A DNA stretch of 5,798 nt from an uncultured Porphyromonadaceae bacterium (GTDB lineage: Bacteria > Bacteroidota > Bacteroidia > Bacteroidales > CAMTPD01): contig CAMTPD010000123.1 in NCBI GenBank assembly GCA_947074265.1, positions 1 to 5,798 on the forward strand. Direction: 5' to 3'. The notes under the pieces are model-generated. The model saw only the letters and a program-made list of their open reading frames with translations. It had not been told where the DNA came from and did not search any database. Positions 1 to 5,798 of this stretch are shown here, in pieces. Position 1 is the first letter of the stretch, and each line of letters starts with the position of its first letter. The position numbers and the translations under genes were made by a program.

Positions 1-8
1 TATATTTG
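1..8 (+). promoter_or_regulatory. Bacteroidota-type -7 promoter box upstream of argR
   Basis: The first eight bases, TATATTTG, match the -7 consensus TAnnTTTG used by the primary sigma factor of Bacteroides. Transcription would begin a few bases downstream, roughly at 12-16, leaving a 5' leader of about 20-25 bases before the argR ATG at 37. The partner -33 element (TTTG type) would lie before the window, so the promoter cannot be confirmed in full. Its place just before the first gene of the arg cluster fits an operon promoter. Confidence 0.6.
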
Positions 9-19
9 TATCAGATAAC

Positions 20-33
20 GGAATAAATATGCA
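20..33 (+). promoter_or_regulatory. Candidate ARG box (ArgR operator) in the argR leader
   Basis: GGAATAAATATGCA agrees at 12 of 14 positions with the E. coli ARG box core TGAATWWWWATTCA, and closely resembles the Bacillus form TGAATAAAAATKCA. The half sites GAAT and AT.CA flank an A/T centre. It lies just after the -7 box and ends three bases before the argR ATG, so bound ArgR would overlap the start of the transcript. That suggests arginine-dependent repression of the operon and autoregulation of argR. A second box, usual for ArgR, is not clear; one may lie upstream of the window. Confidence 0.5.
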
Positions 34-36
34 GAT

Positions 37-504
37 ATGAAGAATAAAAAAGAGCGCCTTCTGGCTATAAAAGAGATCATAACAAAGGAAGCAGTAGGAA
101 ATCAAGACGAATTGTTGCAATTGCTTACAGCTCGAGGATTCAACCTCACTCAGGCAACTTTATCTCGCGATATGAAGCAACTAAAGATTGTAAAGACTCC
201 TGATTCAAGTGGAAACTATCGTTACGTTTTGCCAGGAAGATTAAATCTCCCAATAGATGAAGAAAGAGATAGCTCACATCCTATTTCAGGATTCAAACAT
301 ATTGAATTCTCGGGCAACTTGGCTGTTATAAAGACCAGACCCGGATATGCGATGGGGATTGCCTCCGACATAGATAACAAAGCACCCTATGAAATATTAG
401 GAACTATTGCCGGCGACGACACCATCTTATTGATACCTCGCGAGGAATTCAGTCGCGAAGAAGTTATCAATGCTTTAGCTGAAATTATACCTGATATTAA
501 ATAA
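37..504 (+). CDS. argR: Arginine repressor ArgR
   Basis: Cytoplasmic transcription factor that binds ARG boxes as a hexamer when arginine is present. The 155-residue length is typical of the family. The N-terminal winged helix (about residues 1-70) carries the recognition segment [16 protein letters not shown] at 38-53, with the conserved Ser43-Arg44. A short linker leads to the C-terminal oligomerisation and arginine-binding domain (about 85-155), where GTIAGDDT at 122-129 holds the Asp pair (127-128) that contacts the arginine ligand in E. coli ArgR. The ATG at 37 is the natural start because the helix-turn-helix domain begins directly after it. It is the first gene of the cluster, 24 bases before the GNAT gene, and a candidate operator lies just upstream. 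A paralogue role controlling other genes cannot be excluded, but the family call is firm. Confidence 0.96.
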   Translation: MKNKKERLLAIKEIITKEAVGNQDELLQLLTARGFNLTQATLSRDMKQLKIVKTPDSSGNYRYVLPGRLNLPIDEERDSSHPISGFKHIEFSGNLAVIKTRPGYAMGIASDIDNKAPYEILGTIAGDDTILLIPREEFSREEVINALAEIIPDIK

Positions 505-528
505 GATGATTAGTCTTTAATTACGAAA

Positions 529-1125
529 ATGAAAAAAGAGGTTAAAATAGAAGTCATGGTAGCCAACGAAGGCCACATCCAATACGTTGACACCATTCTT
601 AGCACTATCGAGGCTGCTGCCAAAGTACGCGGTACTGGTATTGCTAAACGTACAAACGAGTACGTTGCACAGAAAATGATAGAAGGAAAAGCTATCATAG
701 CTCTGGCTGACGGAGAATTTGCGGGTTTTTGCTACGTTGAGTCGTGGGGAAACAAAAAATTTGTTGCAAACTCCGGACTTATTGTTGTTGACAGTTTCAG
801 AGGTCACGGGTTGGCCAAACGTATCAAAAAGAAAGCGTTTAACCTCTCCCGCACAATGTTTCCAGATGCTAAGATCTTTGGTCTTACATCCGGACTCGCC
901 GTTATGAAAATCAACACTGAGCTTGGGTACGTTCCGGTTACGTTTTCCGAACTTACCGACGATGAAGCATTCTGGAAAGGTTGTCAGAGTTGTGTAAACT
1001 ACGATGTTTTACAACGCACCGGCCGCAAGCACTGTATTTGCACAGCGATGCTTTATGACCCAGCCGATCCACACGGAGAAAAAAGAAAACAAGCCATGAT
1101 GGCTGAAGTAGAAGACCAAGATTAA
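529..1125 (+). CDS. GNAT-family acyltransferase, probable N-acyl(succinyl/acetyl)glutamate synthase
   Basis: A 198-residue GNAT protein. The acyl-CoA-binding motif A is visible at about 84-103, with a strand (LIVVD) followed by the pyrophosphate loop RGHGLA (91-96) and a basic helix. The preceding strands (about 53-70) read as the usual central sheet. The region after the fold carries a cysteine cluster, C152, C155, C169 and C171 with H168, that could bind a metal. Its place between argR and argG, with no classical argA or argJ in view, suggests that it carries out the first committed step of arginine synthesis, acylation of glutamate. As I recall, the orthologue in Bacteroides thetaiotaomicron was assigned by mutant fitness as N-succinylglutamate synthase. 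The succinyl versus acetyl preference cannot be read from the sequence. No amino-acid-kinase domain of the long ArgA type is present. The GNAT call is strong; the exact reaction is inferred. Confidence 0.85.
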   Translation: MKKEVKIEVMVANEGHIQYVDTILSTIEAAAKVRGTGIAKRTNEYVAQKMIEGKAIIALADGEFAGFCYVESWGNKKFVANSGLIVVDSFRGHGLAKRIKKKAFNLSRTMFPDAKIFGLTSGLAVMKINTELGYVPVTFSELTDDEAFWKGCQSCVNYDVLQRTGRKHCICTAMLYDPADPHGEKRKQAMMAEVEDQD

Positions 1126-1174
1126 CAACTTGTAGACAACTTAAATTAGTAAACGACTTAAAATACCATATCTC

Positions 1175-2377
1175 ATGAAAGAAAAAGTAGTTTTAGCTTT
1201 CAGTGGCGGACTCGACACTTCGTTTTGCGCCAAATATCTTGCAGTAGAAAAAGGATACGAAGTTTATACAGCAGTAGCAAATACTGGTGGTTTCTCTCCT
1301 GAAGAACTAAAAGTAATTGAAGAAAAAGCGTATCAACTAGGTGCGGTAAAACACGTTGCACTAGACGTTACACAAGAATACTACGACAAAAGCATTAAAT
1401 ATATGGTATTCGGTAATGTGCTTCGTAATGGTACATATCCGATATCTGTTAGCTCTGAGCGTATATTCCAAGCGATGGCTATTATTAACTACGCTAAAGA
1501 AATCGGAGCCGACTATGTAGCACACGGAAGTACAGGTGCAGGAAACGACCAAGTGCGTTTCGACCTTACATTCGATGTACTTGCACCGGAGATCAAGATC
1601 CTTACTCCGACACGTGATATGGTACTTACCCGCGAATATGAAATCAATTATTTGAAAGAGCATGGCTTCGACTGTGACTTCAAAAAGATGGAATATTCAA
1701 TCAACAAAGGCCTTTGGGGTACAAGCGTTGGTGGTAAAGAAACACTACACTCAGAGCAAACACTCCCAGAAGAAGCTTATCCATCACAACTTACTGCAAA
1801 AGGCGAAGAAGTGATTACTCTTGACTTCGACAAAGGTGAGTTATCGGGTGTGAACGGAGTGAAATACGATAACAAAATAGACGCAATCAACAAAGTTGAA
1901 GAGCTAGGCTCTAAATATGCAATTGGTCGTGATATGCATATCGGTGACACCATCATCGGTATCAAAGGTCGTGTAGGCTTCGAAGCTGCAGGTCCACTAT
2001 TGATCATCAATGCACACAAAATGCTTGAAAAGCATACACTAACCAAATGGCAACAATACTGGAAAGAGCAGTTGGGCAACTGGTATGGCATGTTCCTACA
2101 CGAAGCTCAATACCTTGAACCGGTAATGCGCGATATCGAAGCATTCTTGAGTTCTTCTCAAGAGAATGTAACCGGAACTGTTAGCATCAAGCTACGTCCA
2201 TATAGCTACCAACTTATCGGTATCGAAAGCCCTTACGACCTAATGAAATCTGAATTCGGCGAATACGGCGAAGTGAATAAAGCATGGACTGCCGACGATG
2301 TAAAAGGTTTCACTAAGATTCTAGGAAATCAAACCAAGATATTCCATTCTGTACAAAACAAAACAAAGCAACAATAA
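1175..2377 (+). CDS. argG: Argininosuccinate synthase
   Basis: Joins citrulline and aspartate with ATP to give argininosuccinate, the penultimate step of arginine synthesis, in the cytoplasm. At 400 residues it matches the shorter, about 400-residue class of the family. The N-terminal ATP pyrophosphatase loop AFSGGLDTS is at 8-16, and STGAGNDQVRF at 119-129 is the conserved segment near the citrulline and aspartate sites. YSINKGLWGTSVGG at 174-187 corresponds to the canonical YS.D.NLWG region. Some positions differ from well-studied enzymes: the usual LARP-like stretch after YP is replaced by VSSERIFQ (92-99), and the LEDP motif after the EG/GG is not obvious. It follows a 49-base gap, the longest in the cluster, and is followed by argC after only 5 bases, so the two are very likely cotranscribed. 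The family call is firm. Confidence 0.95.
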   Translation: MKEKVVLAFSGGLDTSFCAKYLAVEKGYEVYTAVANTGGFSPEELKVIEEKAYQLGAVKHVALDVTQEYYDKSIKYMVFGNVLRNGTYPISVSSERIFQAMAIINYAKEIGADYVAHGSTGAGNDQVRFDLTFDVLAPEIKILTPTRDMVLTREYEINYLKEHGFDCDFKKMEYSINKGLWGTSVGGKETLHSEQTLPEEAYPSQLTAKGEEVITLDFDKGELSGVNGVKYDNKIDAINKVEELGSKYAIGRDMHIGDTIIGIKGRVGFEAAGPLLIINAHKMLEKHTLTKWQQYWKEQLGNWYGMFLHEAQYLEPVMRDIEAFLSSSQENVTGTVSIKLRPYSYQLIGIESPYDLMKSEFGEYGEVNKAWTADDVKGFTKILGNQTKIFHSVQNKTKQQ

Positions 2378-2382
2378 CTCTC

Positions 2383-3351
2383 ATGATAAAAGTAGGAATT
2401 ATCGGAGGGGCGGGATATACAGCAGGCGAACTTATTCGTCTGCTTATAAATCACCCCGACGCTGAGATCGTTTTTATTAATAGCAGCAGCAATGCCGGCA
2501 ACAAAATTACCGACGTTCATGGCGGACTTTATGGCGAAACGGAACTAACCTTTACAGACGCTTTACCGTTTGAAGAAGTAGATGTCCTTTTCCTTTGCTC
2601 GGCACATGGCGACTCTAAAAAGTTTCTCGACAACAACAACGTACCCGACAATGTAAAGATCATCGACCTTTCTACCGATTACCGTATGGAAGCTCCTGAT
2701 CACGATTTCGTTTACGGTTTGCCAGAGCTTAACCGCAAGCGTATCATCCGCAGCAATCGCATTGCTAATCCGGGCTGTTTCGCTACTGCTATTCAGCTTG
2801 CACTTTTACCATTAGCCAAGGAGCAGCTTATTCAATCAGAGGTACACATCAATGCTATCACCGGATCTACCGGAGCAGGTGTAAAGCCAAGCACAACAAC
2901 ACACTTTAGCTGGCGTAACGATAACATTTCGATCTACAAAGCTTTCGATCACCAGCACTTGAATGAGATTGGTCAAACCATGAGACAACTCCAAGATAAC
3001 TTTGATCACGCGATTAACTTTATCCCTGTGCGCGGCGACTTTGCACGTGGTATTTTCTGTTCAGCCTATCTTGATTGCAACCTTGAACTAGAAGAAGTGA
3101 AACGTATTTATCAAGCATTTTACGACGATCATTCTTTTACTTTTATCACCGAAAAAGCACCGGATCTTAAGCAAGTTGTTAATACCAACAAATGCTTAAT
3201 CCACCTTTCGAAACACGGCAATAAACTGCTTATTGTTTCAGTTATTGACAACTTGTTGAAAGGAGCTTCAGGTCAAGCCGTACACAACATGAATCTTCTA
3301 TTCGGATTAGAAGAAACTGTTGGCCTTCACTTGAAACCGGTCGCATTTTAA
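2383..3351 (+). CDS. argC: N-acyl-gamma-glutamyl-phosphate reductase
   Basis: NADPH-dependent reduction of N-acetyl- (or, in Bacteroidales, possibly N-succinyl-) glutamyl phosphate to the semialdehyde. The Rossmann nucleotide-binding loop GIIGGAGYTAGE is at residues 5-16. The catalytic cysteine is C132 in ANPGCFAT (128-135). GSTGAGVKPS (161-170) and the His-containing FDHQHLNEI (188-196) match the conserved active-site segments. FIPVRGDFARGIF (213-225) and the C-terminal DNLLKGASGQAVHNMN (289-304) are also family signatures. The 322-residue length is usual and the protein appears complete. The ATG at 2383 places the Rossmann strand right at the N-terminus, as expected. It starts 5 bases after the argG stop and ends 12 bases before argD, consistent with translational coupling. 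No clear Shine-Dalgarno sequence precedes it. Confidence 0.96.
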   Translation: MIKVGIIGGAGYTAGELIRLLINHPDAEIVFINSSSNAGNKITDVHGGLYGETELTFTDALPFEEVDVLFLCSAHGDSKKFLDNNNVPDNVKIIDLSTDYRMEAPDHDFVYGLPELNRKRIIRSNRIANPGCFATAIQLALLPLAKEQLIQSEVHINAITGSTGAGVKPSTTTHFSWRNDNISIYKAFDHQHLNEIGQTMRQLQDNFDHAINFIPVRGDFARGIFCSAYLDCNLELEEVKRIYQAFYDDHSFTFITEKAPDLKQVVNTNKCLIHLSKHGNKLLIVSVIDNLLKGASGQAVHNMNLLFGLEETVGLHLKPVAF

Positions 3352-3363
3352 TCCAGCAAACAC

Positions 3364-4491
3364 ATGAAACTATTTGATGTATATCCTCTTTTCGATATTG
3401 AGATCGTAAAAGGAAAAGGATGTAAAACATACGATAATCACGGCACCGAATACCTTGATCTTTACGGCGGACACGCCGTGATCAGCGTTGGTCACACACA
3501 CCCTCACTATGTAGCGATGGTTACCGATCAACTAAACAAACTCGGATTTTATTCAAACTCGGTTGTGAATAATTTGCAAGCCGAACTAGCAACGAAGTTA
3601 GGTGCACTTTCAGGCTACGATGATTATACATTGTTCCTGATCAACTCCGGAGCCGAAGCCAACGAGAATGCATTAAAGCTTGCATCGTTTCACAACGGAA
3701 AGAAACGTGTAATCGCTTTCGAAAAAGCATTCCACGGTCGCACTTCGGCAGCTGTTCGTGTAACAGACAATCCTAAAATCATAGCACCGATCAACGAAGA
3801 TATTCCGGTTGTTTATCTTCCACTCAATGATATCGAAGTTGTAAAGAAAGAGATTGCTAAAGGAGATGTTACAGCTGTAATCATCGAAGGCATCCAAGGT
3901 GTAGGTGGCATCCAAATGCCAACAGACACCTTCTTGCAACAACTTAGCAAACTTTGTACACAGAACGACGTTGTTCTTATCCTTGATGAAATTCAATCGG
4001 GATACGGACGTAGCGGAAAGTTCTTCGCTCATCAATATGCAGGAATCAAACCCGACATCATCACGGTAGCTAAAGGAATGGGCAACGGTTTCCCAATCGG
4101 TGGCGTGTTGATATCACCGAAATTTAAACCTGTACATGGGATGCTCGGAACTACATTCGGAGGTAACCACCTTGCATGTGCGGCAGCTATTGCAGTATTA
4201 GACATTATCAAAGACGAGCAACTACTTGATAATGTACAAAAGGTTGGAGACTACCTGATTTCAGAATTAAAACAACTCAAAGGAATCAAAGAAGTAAGAG
4301 GTCGCGGATTAATGATCGGTATCGAAATGGAAGAGCCGATAAAAGAAGCACGTCGCAAACTTCTATTCGAAGAGAAAGTATTCACCGGAGTAGCCGGTAC
4401 ACATACCATTCGTCTGTTGCCACCACTTTGCTTGAGCATGGACGAAGCAAAAGAATTTATGCGCCGCTTCAAGCTTGTTTTGAACGCGTAA
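3364..4491 (+). CDS. argD: Acylornithine aminotransferase (acetyl- or succinylornithine)
   Basis: PLP-dependent class III aminotransferase that converts N-acylglutamate semialdehyde and glutamate to N-acylornithine and 2-oxoglutarate. The 375-residue length is slightly short but normal for ArgD. Visible motifs are LYGGHAVISVGHTHP (33-47), NSGAEANENALKLA (94-107) in the cofactor phosphate site, FHGRT (123-127), LDEIQSGYGRSG (207-218) with Asp208 contacting the pyridine nitrogen, VAKGMGNGFPIGG (235-247) with Lys237 forming the Schiff base, TTFGGN (263-268), and RLLPPL (350-355). Gene context (argC just upstream) favours arginine synthesis over GABA or ornithine transamination. Whether the natural substrate is acetyl or succinyl is not readable from these motifs; succinyl is plausible for this lineage. 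It is the last gene of the cluster, followed after 16 bases by a strong hairpin terminator. Confidence 0.93.
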   Translation: MKLFDVYPLFDIEIVKGKGCKTYDNHGTEYLDLYGGHAVISVGHTHPHYVAMVTDQLNKLGFYSNSVVNNLQAELATKLGALSGYDDYTLFLINSGAEANENALKLASFHNGKKRVIAFEKAFHGRTSAAVRVTDNPKIIAPINEDIPVVYLPLNDIEVVKKEIAKGDVTAVIIEGIQGVGGIQMPTDTFLQQLSKLCTQNDVVLILDEIQSGYGRSGKFFAHQYAGIKPDIITVAKGMGNGFPIGGVLISPKFKPVHGMLGTTFGGNHLACAAAIAVLDIIKDEQLLDNVQKVGDYLISELKQLKGIKEVRGRGLMIGIEMEEPIKEARRKLLFEEKVFTGVAGTHTIRLLPPLCLSMDEAKEFMRRFKLVLNA

Positions 4492-4507
4492 GCATATGAT
4501 CCTATAA

Positions 4508-4545
4508 AAAAAGGGCGTTCCAAGTAATATTGGAACGCCCTTTTT
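4508..4545. terminator. Bidirectional rho-independent terminator between argD and the peptidase gene
   Basis: A perfect 11-base-pair stem, GGGCGTTCCAA (4513-4523) with TTGGAACGCCC (4530-4540), closes a 6-base loop. It is preceded by an A tract (4506-4512) and followed by a T tract (4541-4545), so each strand ends in a U run and the stem can extend by five further A-T pairs. It lies between the convergent stops at 4491 and 4570 and most likely ends transcripts from both sides. The remainder of the 76-base gap holds nothing else recognisable. Confidence 0.93.
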
Positions 4546-4567
4546 GCGATAATTTATTCAAAACTGA

Positions 4568-5758
4568 TTATTGCTTAATGCCTAACTTCTTAGCAATATG
4601 AGAAGGAAGTGCATTTTTGTGAACAATATAGTTCATTGTTTTATAACGAACATAGTTGTCTGAAACATACCATGTACCTTTGTATTTATTGTCTGTACCC
4701 CAAGAGTTCTTAACCATGAAGAATTGTTTTCCGGTTTGATCTTTTGCAATACCATAGATCTGCATACCGTGGTCGTCTGTAGTTTGATAGTTATCATACT
4801 CTTTCTGACGTTGAGCTTGTGTAATCTCTTTCTCCGGAGTTGGCTTACCTACCTTCTTTTGCAATTCAGCATCTTTCTCCTTTTGGCTAAGACCTAACCA
4901 ACGAGCTTGGTCAGAACCAGAAAGTTCATCCACTTTCACATCAGGCACTACACCGATACCATCACGAGTAAATCCTTTTTCACTCACATCGGCACCCCAT
5001 GCAATGGTATAACCTTTGTCAACTGCATTGTACATAATTTCCATCATCTCGTCTAGTGGAACATTGTATGACAAAGCCCAACGCCAGTTATCAGGAATTT
5101 CCAACGCAAACTGCGAATAGAAAGGATGATGTGTATATGAAGTGATCGATACATAATCGTCGGCATTCAATCCTGTTGATTTAGCGAAAGATTCCGGAGT
5201 ATATTCTTTTCCGTTGTAAGTAAACTTAGCAGGCAATTGACCTAGATAAGCATCAACAGTACTGTTGTATCCTTCTTTCCAAACCGGAGTCAACGTTTTT
5301 TGTTTGATCACTTGATCCACATATGCTTTCAACAAACCATCCATTTCATTGTGAACGTGCATTGATTCGCCATAGTTAAGACCAGTCATTACTTCTTCCG
5401 GAACAGCACCATAATGTTTCCACACATAAAGAACATCGTAGAACGAGCCACCAGGACCGAAGTTGTTCTCACCATGCATACGTACATATTTGTCAGCTTT
5501 GTCTCTCCATGAGTGCGAAACTACAAACATATCCGAAAGATCGAATTCACCTTTACCCATACGGATTAGCTCCGATTCGATAAATGCTTGACCAGAAAAC
5601 GACCAGCATGTACTTGATCTGTTTTGGTTTTTTACCGGTGTGATCTTATTCTCTTTTACTGTTGTAAAAACATAACCTGTAGTATCTGCTTGTTGCGCAA
5701 ACGCAGAGGCTCCAAACATCGAGGCGATCAAGCTCGACATTACGAATTGTTTCTTCAT
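4568..5758 (-). CDS. Exported C1-family cysteine peptidase (bleomycin hydrolase/aminopeptidase C type)
   Basis: A 396-residue papain-fold peptidase. After a signal peptide (residues 1-21) the catalytic domain begins at once with no long propeptide. KNQNRSSTCWSF (43-54) holds the oxyanion Gln45 and nucleophile Cys51, spaced six residues apart as in papain; DDHGMQIYGIA (328-338) holds His330, and KNSWG (350-354) holds Asn351. The full triad is intact, so activity is expected. The wide spacing between Cys and His, and segments such as LSDMFVVSH and GGSFYDVLYVWKHYGAVPEE, point to the bleomycin hydrolase/PepC branch (C1B) rather than classical papains. That branch usually has aminopeptidase activity and forms hexamers, but most members are cytosolic, whereas this one should be periplasmic or secreted. 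A charged, Lys/Glu/Gln-rich stretch (about 283-325) precedes the His motif. It is convergent to the arg operon and probably unrelated to it; its promoter would lie in or beyond 5759-5798. Substrate unknown. Confidence 0.9.
   Translation of the reverse strand: MKKQFVMSSLIASMFGASAFAQQADTTGYVFTTVKENKITPVKNQNRSSTCWSFSGQAFIESELIRMGKGEFDLSDMFVVSHSWRDKADKYVRMHGENNFGPGGSFYDVLYVWKHYGAVPEEVMTGLNYGESMHVHNEMDGLLKAYVDQVIKQKTLTPVWKEGYNSTVDAYLGQLPAKFTYNGKEYTPESFAKSTGLNADDYVSITSYTHHPFYSQFALEIPDNWRWALSYNVPLDEMMEIMYNAVDKGYTIAWGADVSEKGFTRDGIGVVPDVKVDELSGSDQARWLGLSQKEKDAELQKKVGKPTPEKEITQAQRQKEYDNYQTTDDHGMQIYGIAKDQTGKQFFMVKNSWGTDNKYKGTWYVSDNYVRYKTMNYIVHKNALPSHIAKKLGIKQ
5696..5758 (-). other. Sec signal peptide of the C1 peptidase, with Gln at +1
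   Basis: The N-terminus has the basic MKK, a hydrophobic core (about residues 5-17) and a small-residue site A19-F20-A21 before Gln22-Gln23, a standard type I signal peptidase site. There is no lipobox cysteine, so a lipoprotein is not expected. Gln immediately after the site is the pattern common in Bacteroidota exported proteins, where it can cyclise to pyroglutamate. The cleavage position is predicted by eye. Confidence 0.8.
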
Positions 5759-5798
5759 GATGCTATTCTATAATTATTTTATATACTTTTTCGTTGCG

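Noticed and set aside
1..19. Second upstream ARG box paired with the one at 20-33
   Set aside because: Only a partial right half (TATCA at 9-13) is seen, and the spacing and left half do not fit well; the sequence before position 1 is missing.
517..807. Minus-strand open frame opposite the GNAT gene (with a shorter one at 510-698)
   Set aside because: It overlaps a convincing GNAT gene on the other strand, has no family resemblance and looks like a chance shadow frame.
719..907. Second plus-strand open frame inside the GNAT gene
   Set aside because: Out of frame with a well-supported gene and without recognisable motifs; chance overlap.
1126..1174. Possible separate promoter or ARG box for argG
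   Set aside because: No TAnnTTTG box and no TGAAT...ATTCA-like pair could be found in the gap; cotranscription with the upstream genes is the simpler reading.
1361..1663. Minus-strand open frames within argG (also 1777-2091 and 2329-2520)
   Set aside because: They are antisense to conserved ArgG and ArgC coding sequence, rich in Cys, Phe and Ser as expected for reverse reading, and lack a start context.
3673..4035. 120-residue minus-strand open frame within argD (others at 3242-3430 and 4251-4523)
   Set aside because: Antisense to essential PLP-binding motifs of ArgD; the composition is not protein-like, so treated as shadows.
5759..5798. Promoter for the peptidase gene
   Set aside because: The reverse strand is very AT-rich with TATA-like words, but no TAnnTTTG box is present in these 40 bases, so I do not call one; the promoter may lie beyond the window.

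Overview
The window reads as an ordinary chromosomal stretch from a member of the Bacteroidota, most likely the order Bacteroidales. The evidence is the gene content and order (argR, GNAT acetyltransferase, argG, argC, argD), a TAnnTTTG-type -7 promoter box at the left edge, AT-rich gene starts without clear Shine-Dalgarno sequences, and an exported protein whose predicted mature N-terminus begins with Gln. Genus cannot be decided from the sequence alone.

Layout. Positions 1-36 hold the end of a promoter and a good candidate ArgR operator. Positions 37-4491 are five plus-strand genes in one probable operon: argR (37-504), a GNAT-family acyltransferase (529-1125), argG (1175-2377), argC (2383-3351) and argD (3364-4491). 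Gaps are 24, 49, 5 and 12 bases. A strong hairpin at 4508-4545, with A and T tracts on its two sides, sits between argD and a convergent minus-strand gene (4568-5758) and probably terminates both. The minus-strand gene encodes an exported papain-fold cysteine peptidase of the bleomycin hydrolase/aminopeptidase C type. Its start lies 40 bases from the window end.

How the genes work together. The GNAT enzyme probably performs the first step of arginine synthesis, acylation of glutamate. ArgC reduces the acylglutamyl phosphate, ArgD transaminates the semialdehyde to acylornithine, and ArgG joins citrulline and aspartate. ArgR senses arginine and probably represses the set, itself included. The kinase (argB), the carbamoyltransferase (argF or argF') and the lyase (argH) are not in the window. 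In Bacteroides the acyl group is known to be succinyl rather than acetyl at the carbamoyltransferase step, so ArgC and ArgD here may act on succinylated intermediates. The peptidase looks unrelated to arginine synthesis.

No undescribed system is evident. All coding space is explained by recognisable families, and no mobile element, CRISPR array, tRNA or rRNA is visible. The points most worth a second look are the acyl-donor specificity and cysteine cluster of the GNAT protein, the operator overlapping the 5' leader, and the divergent ArgG.
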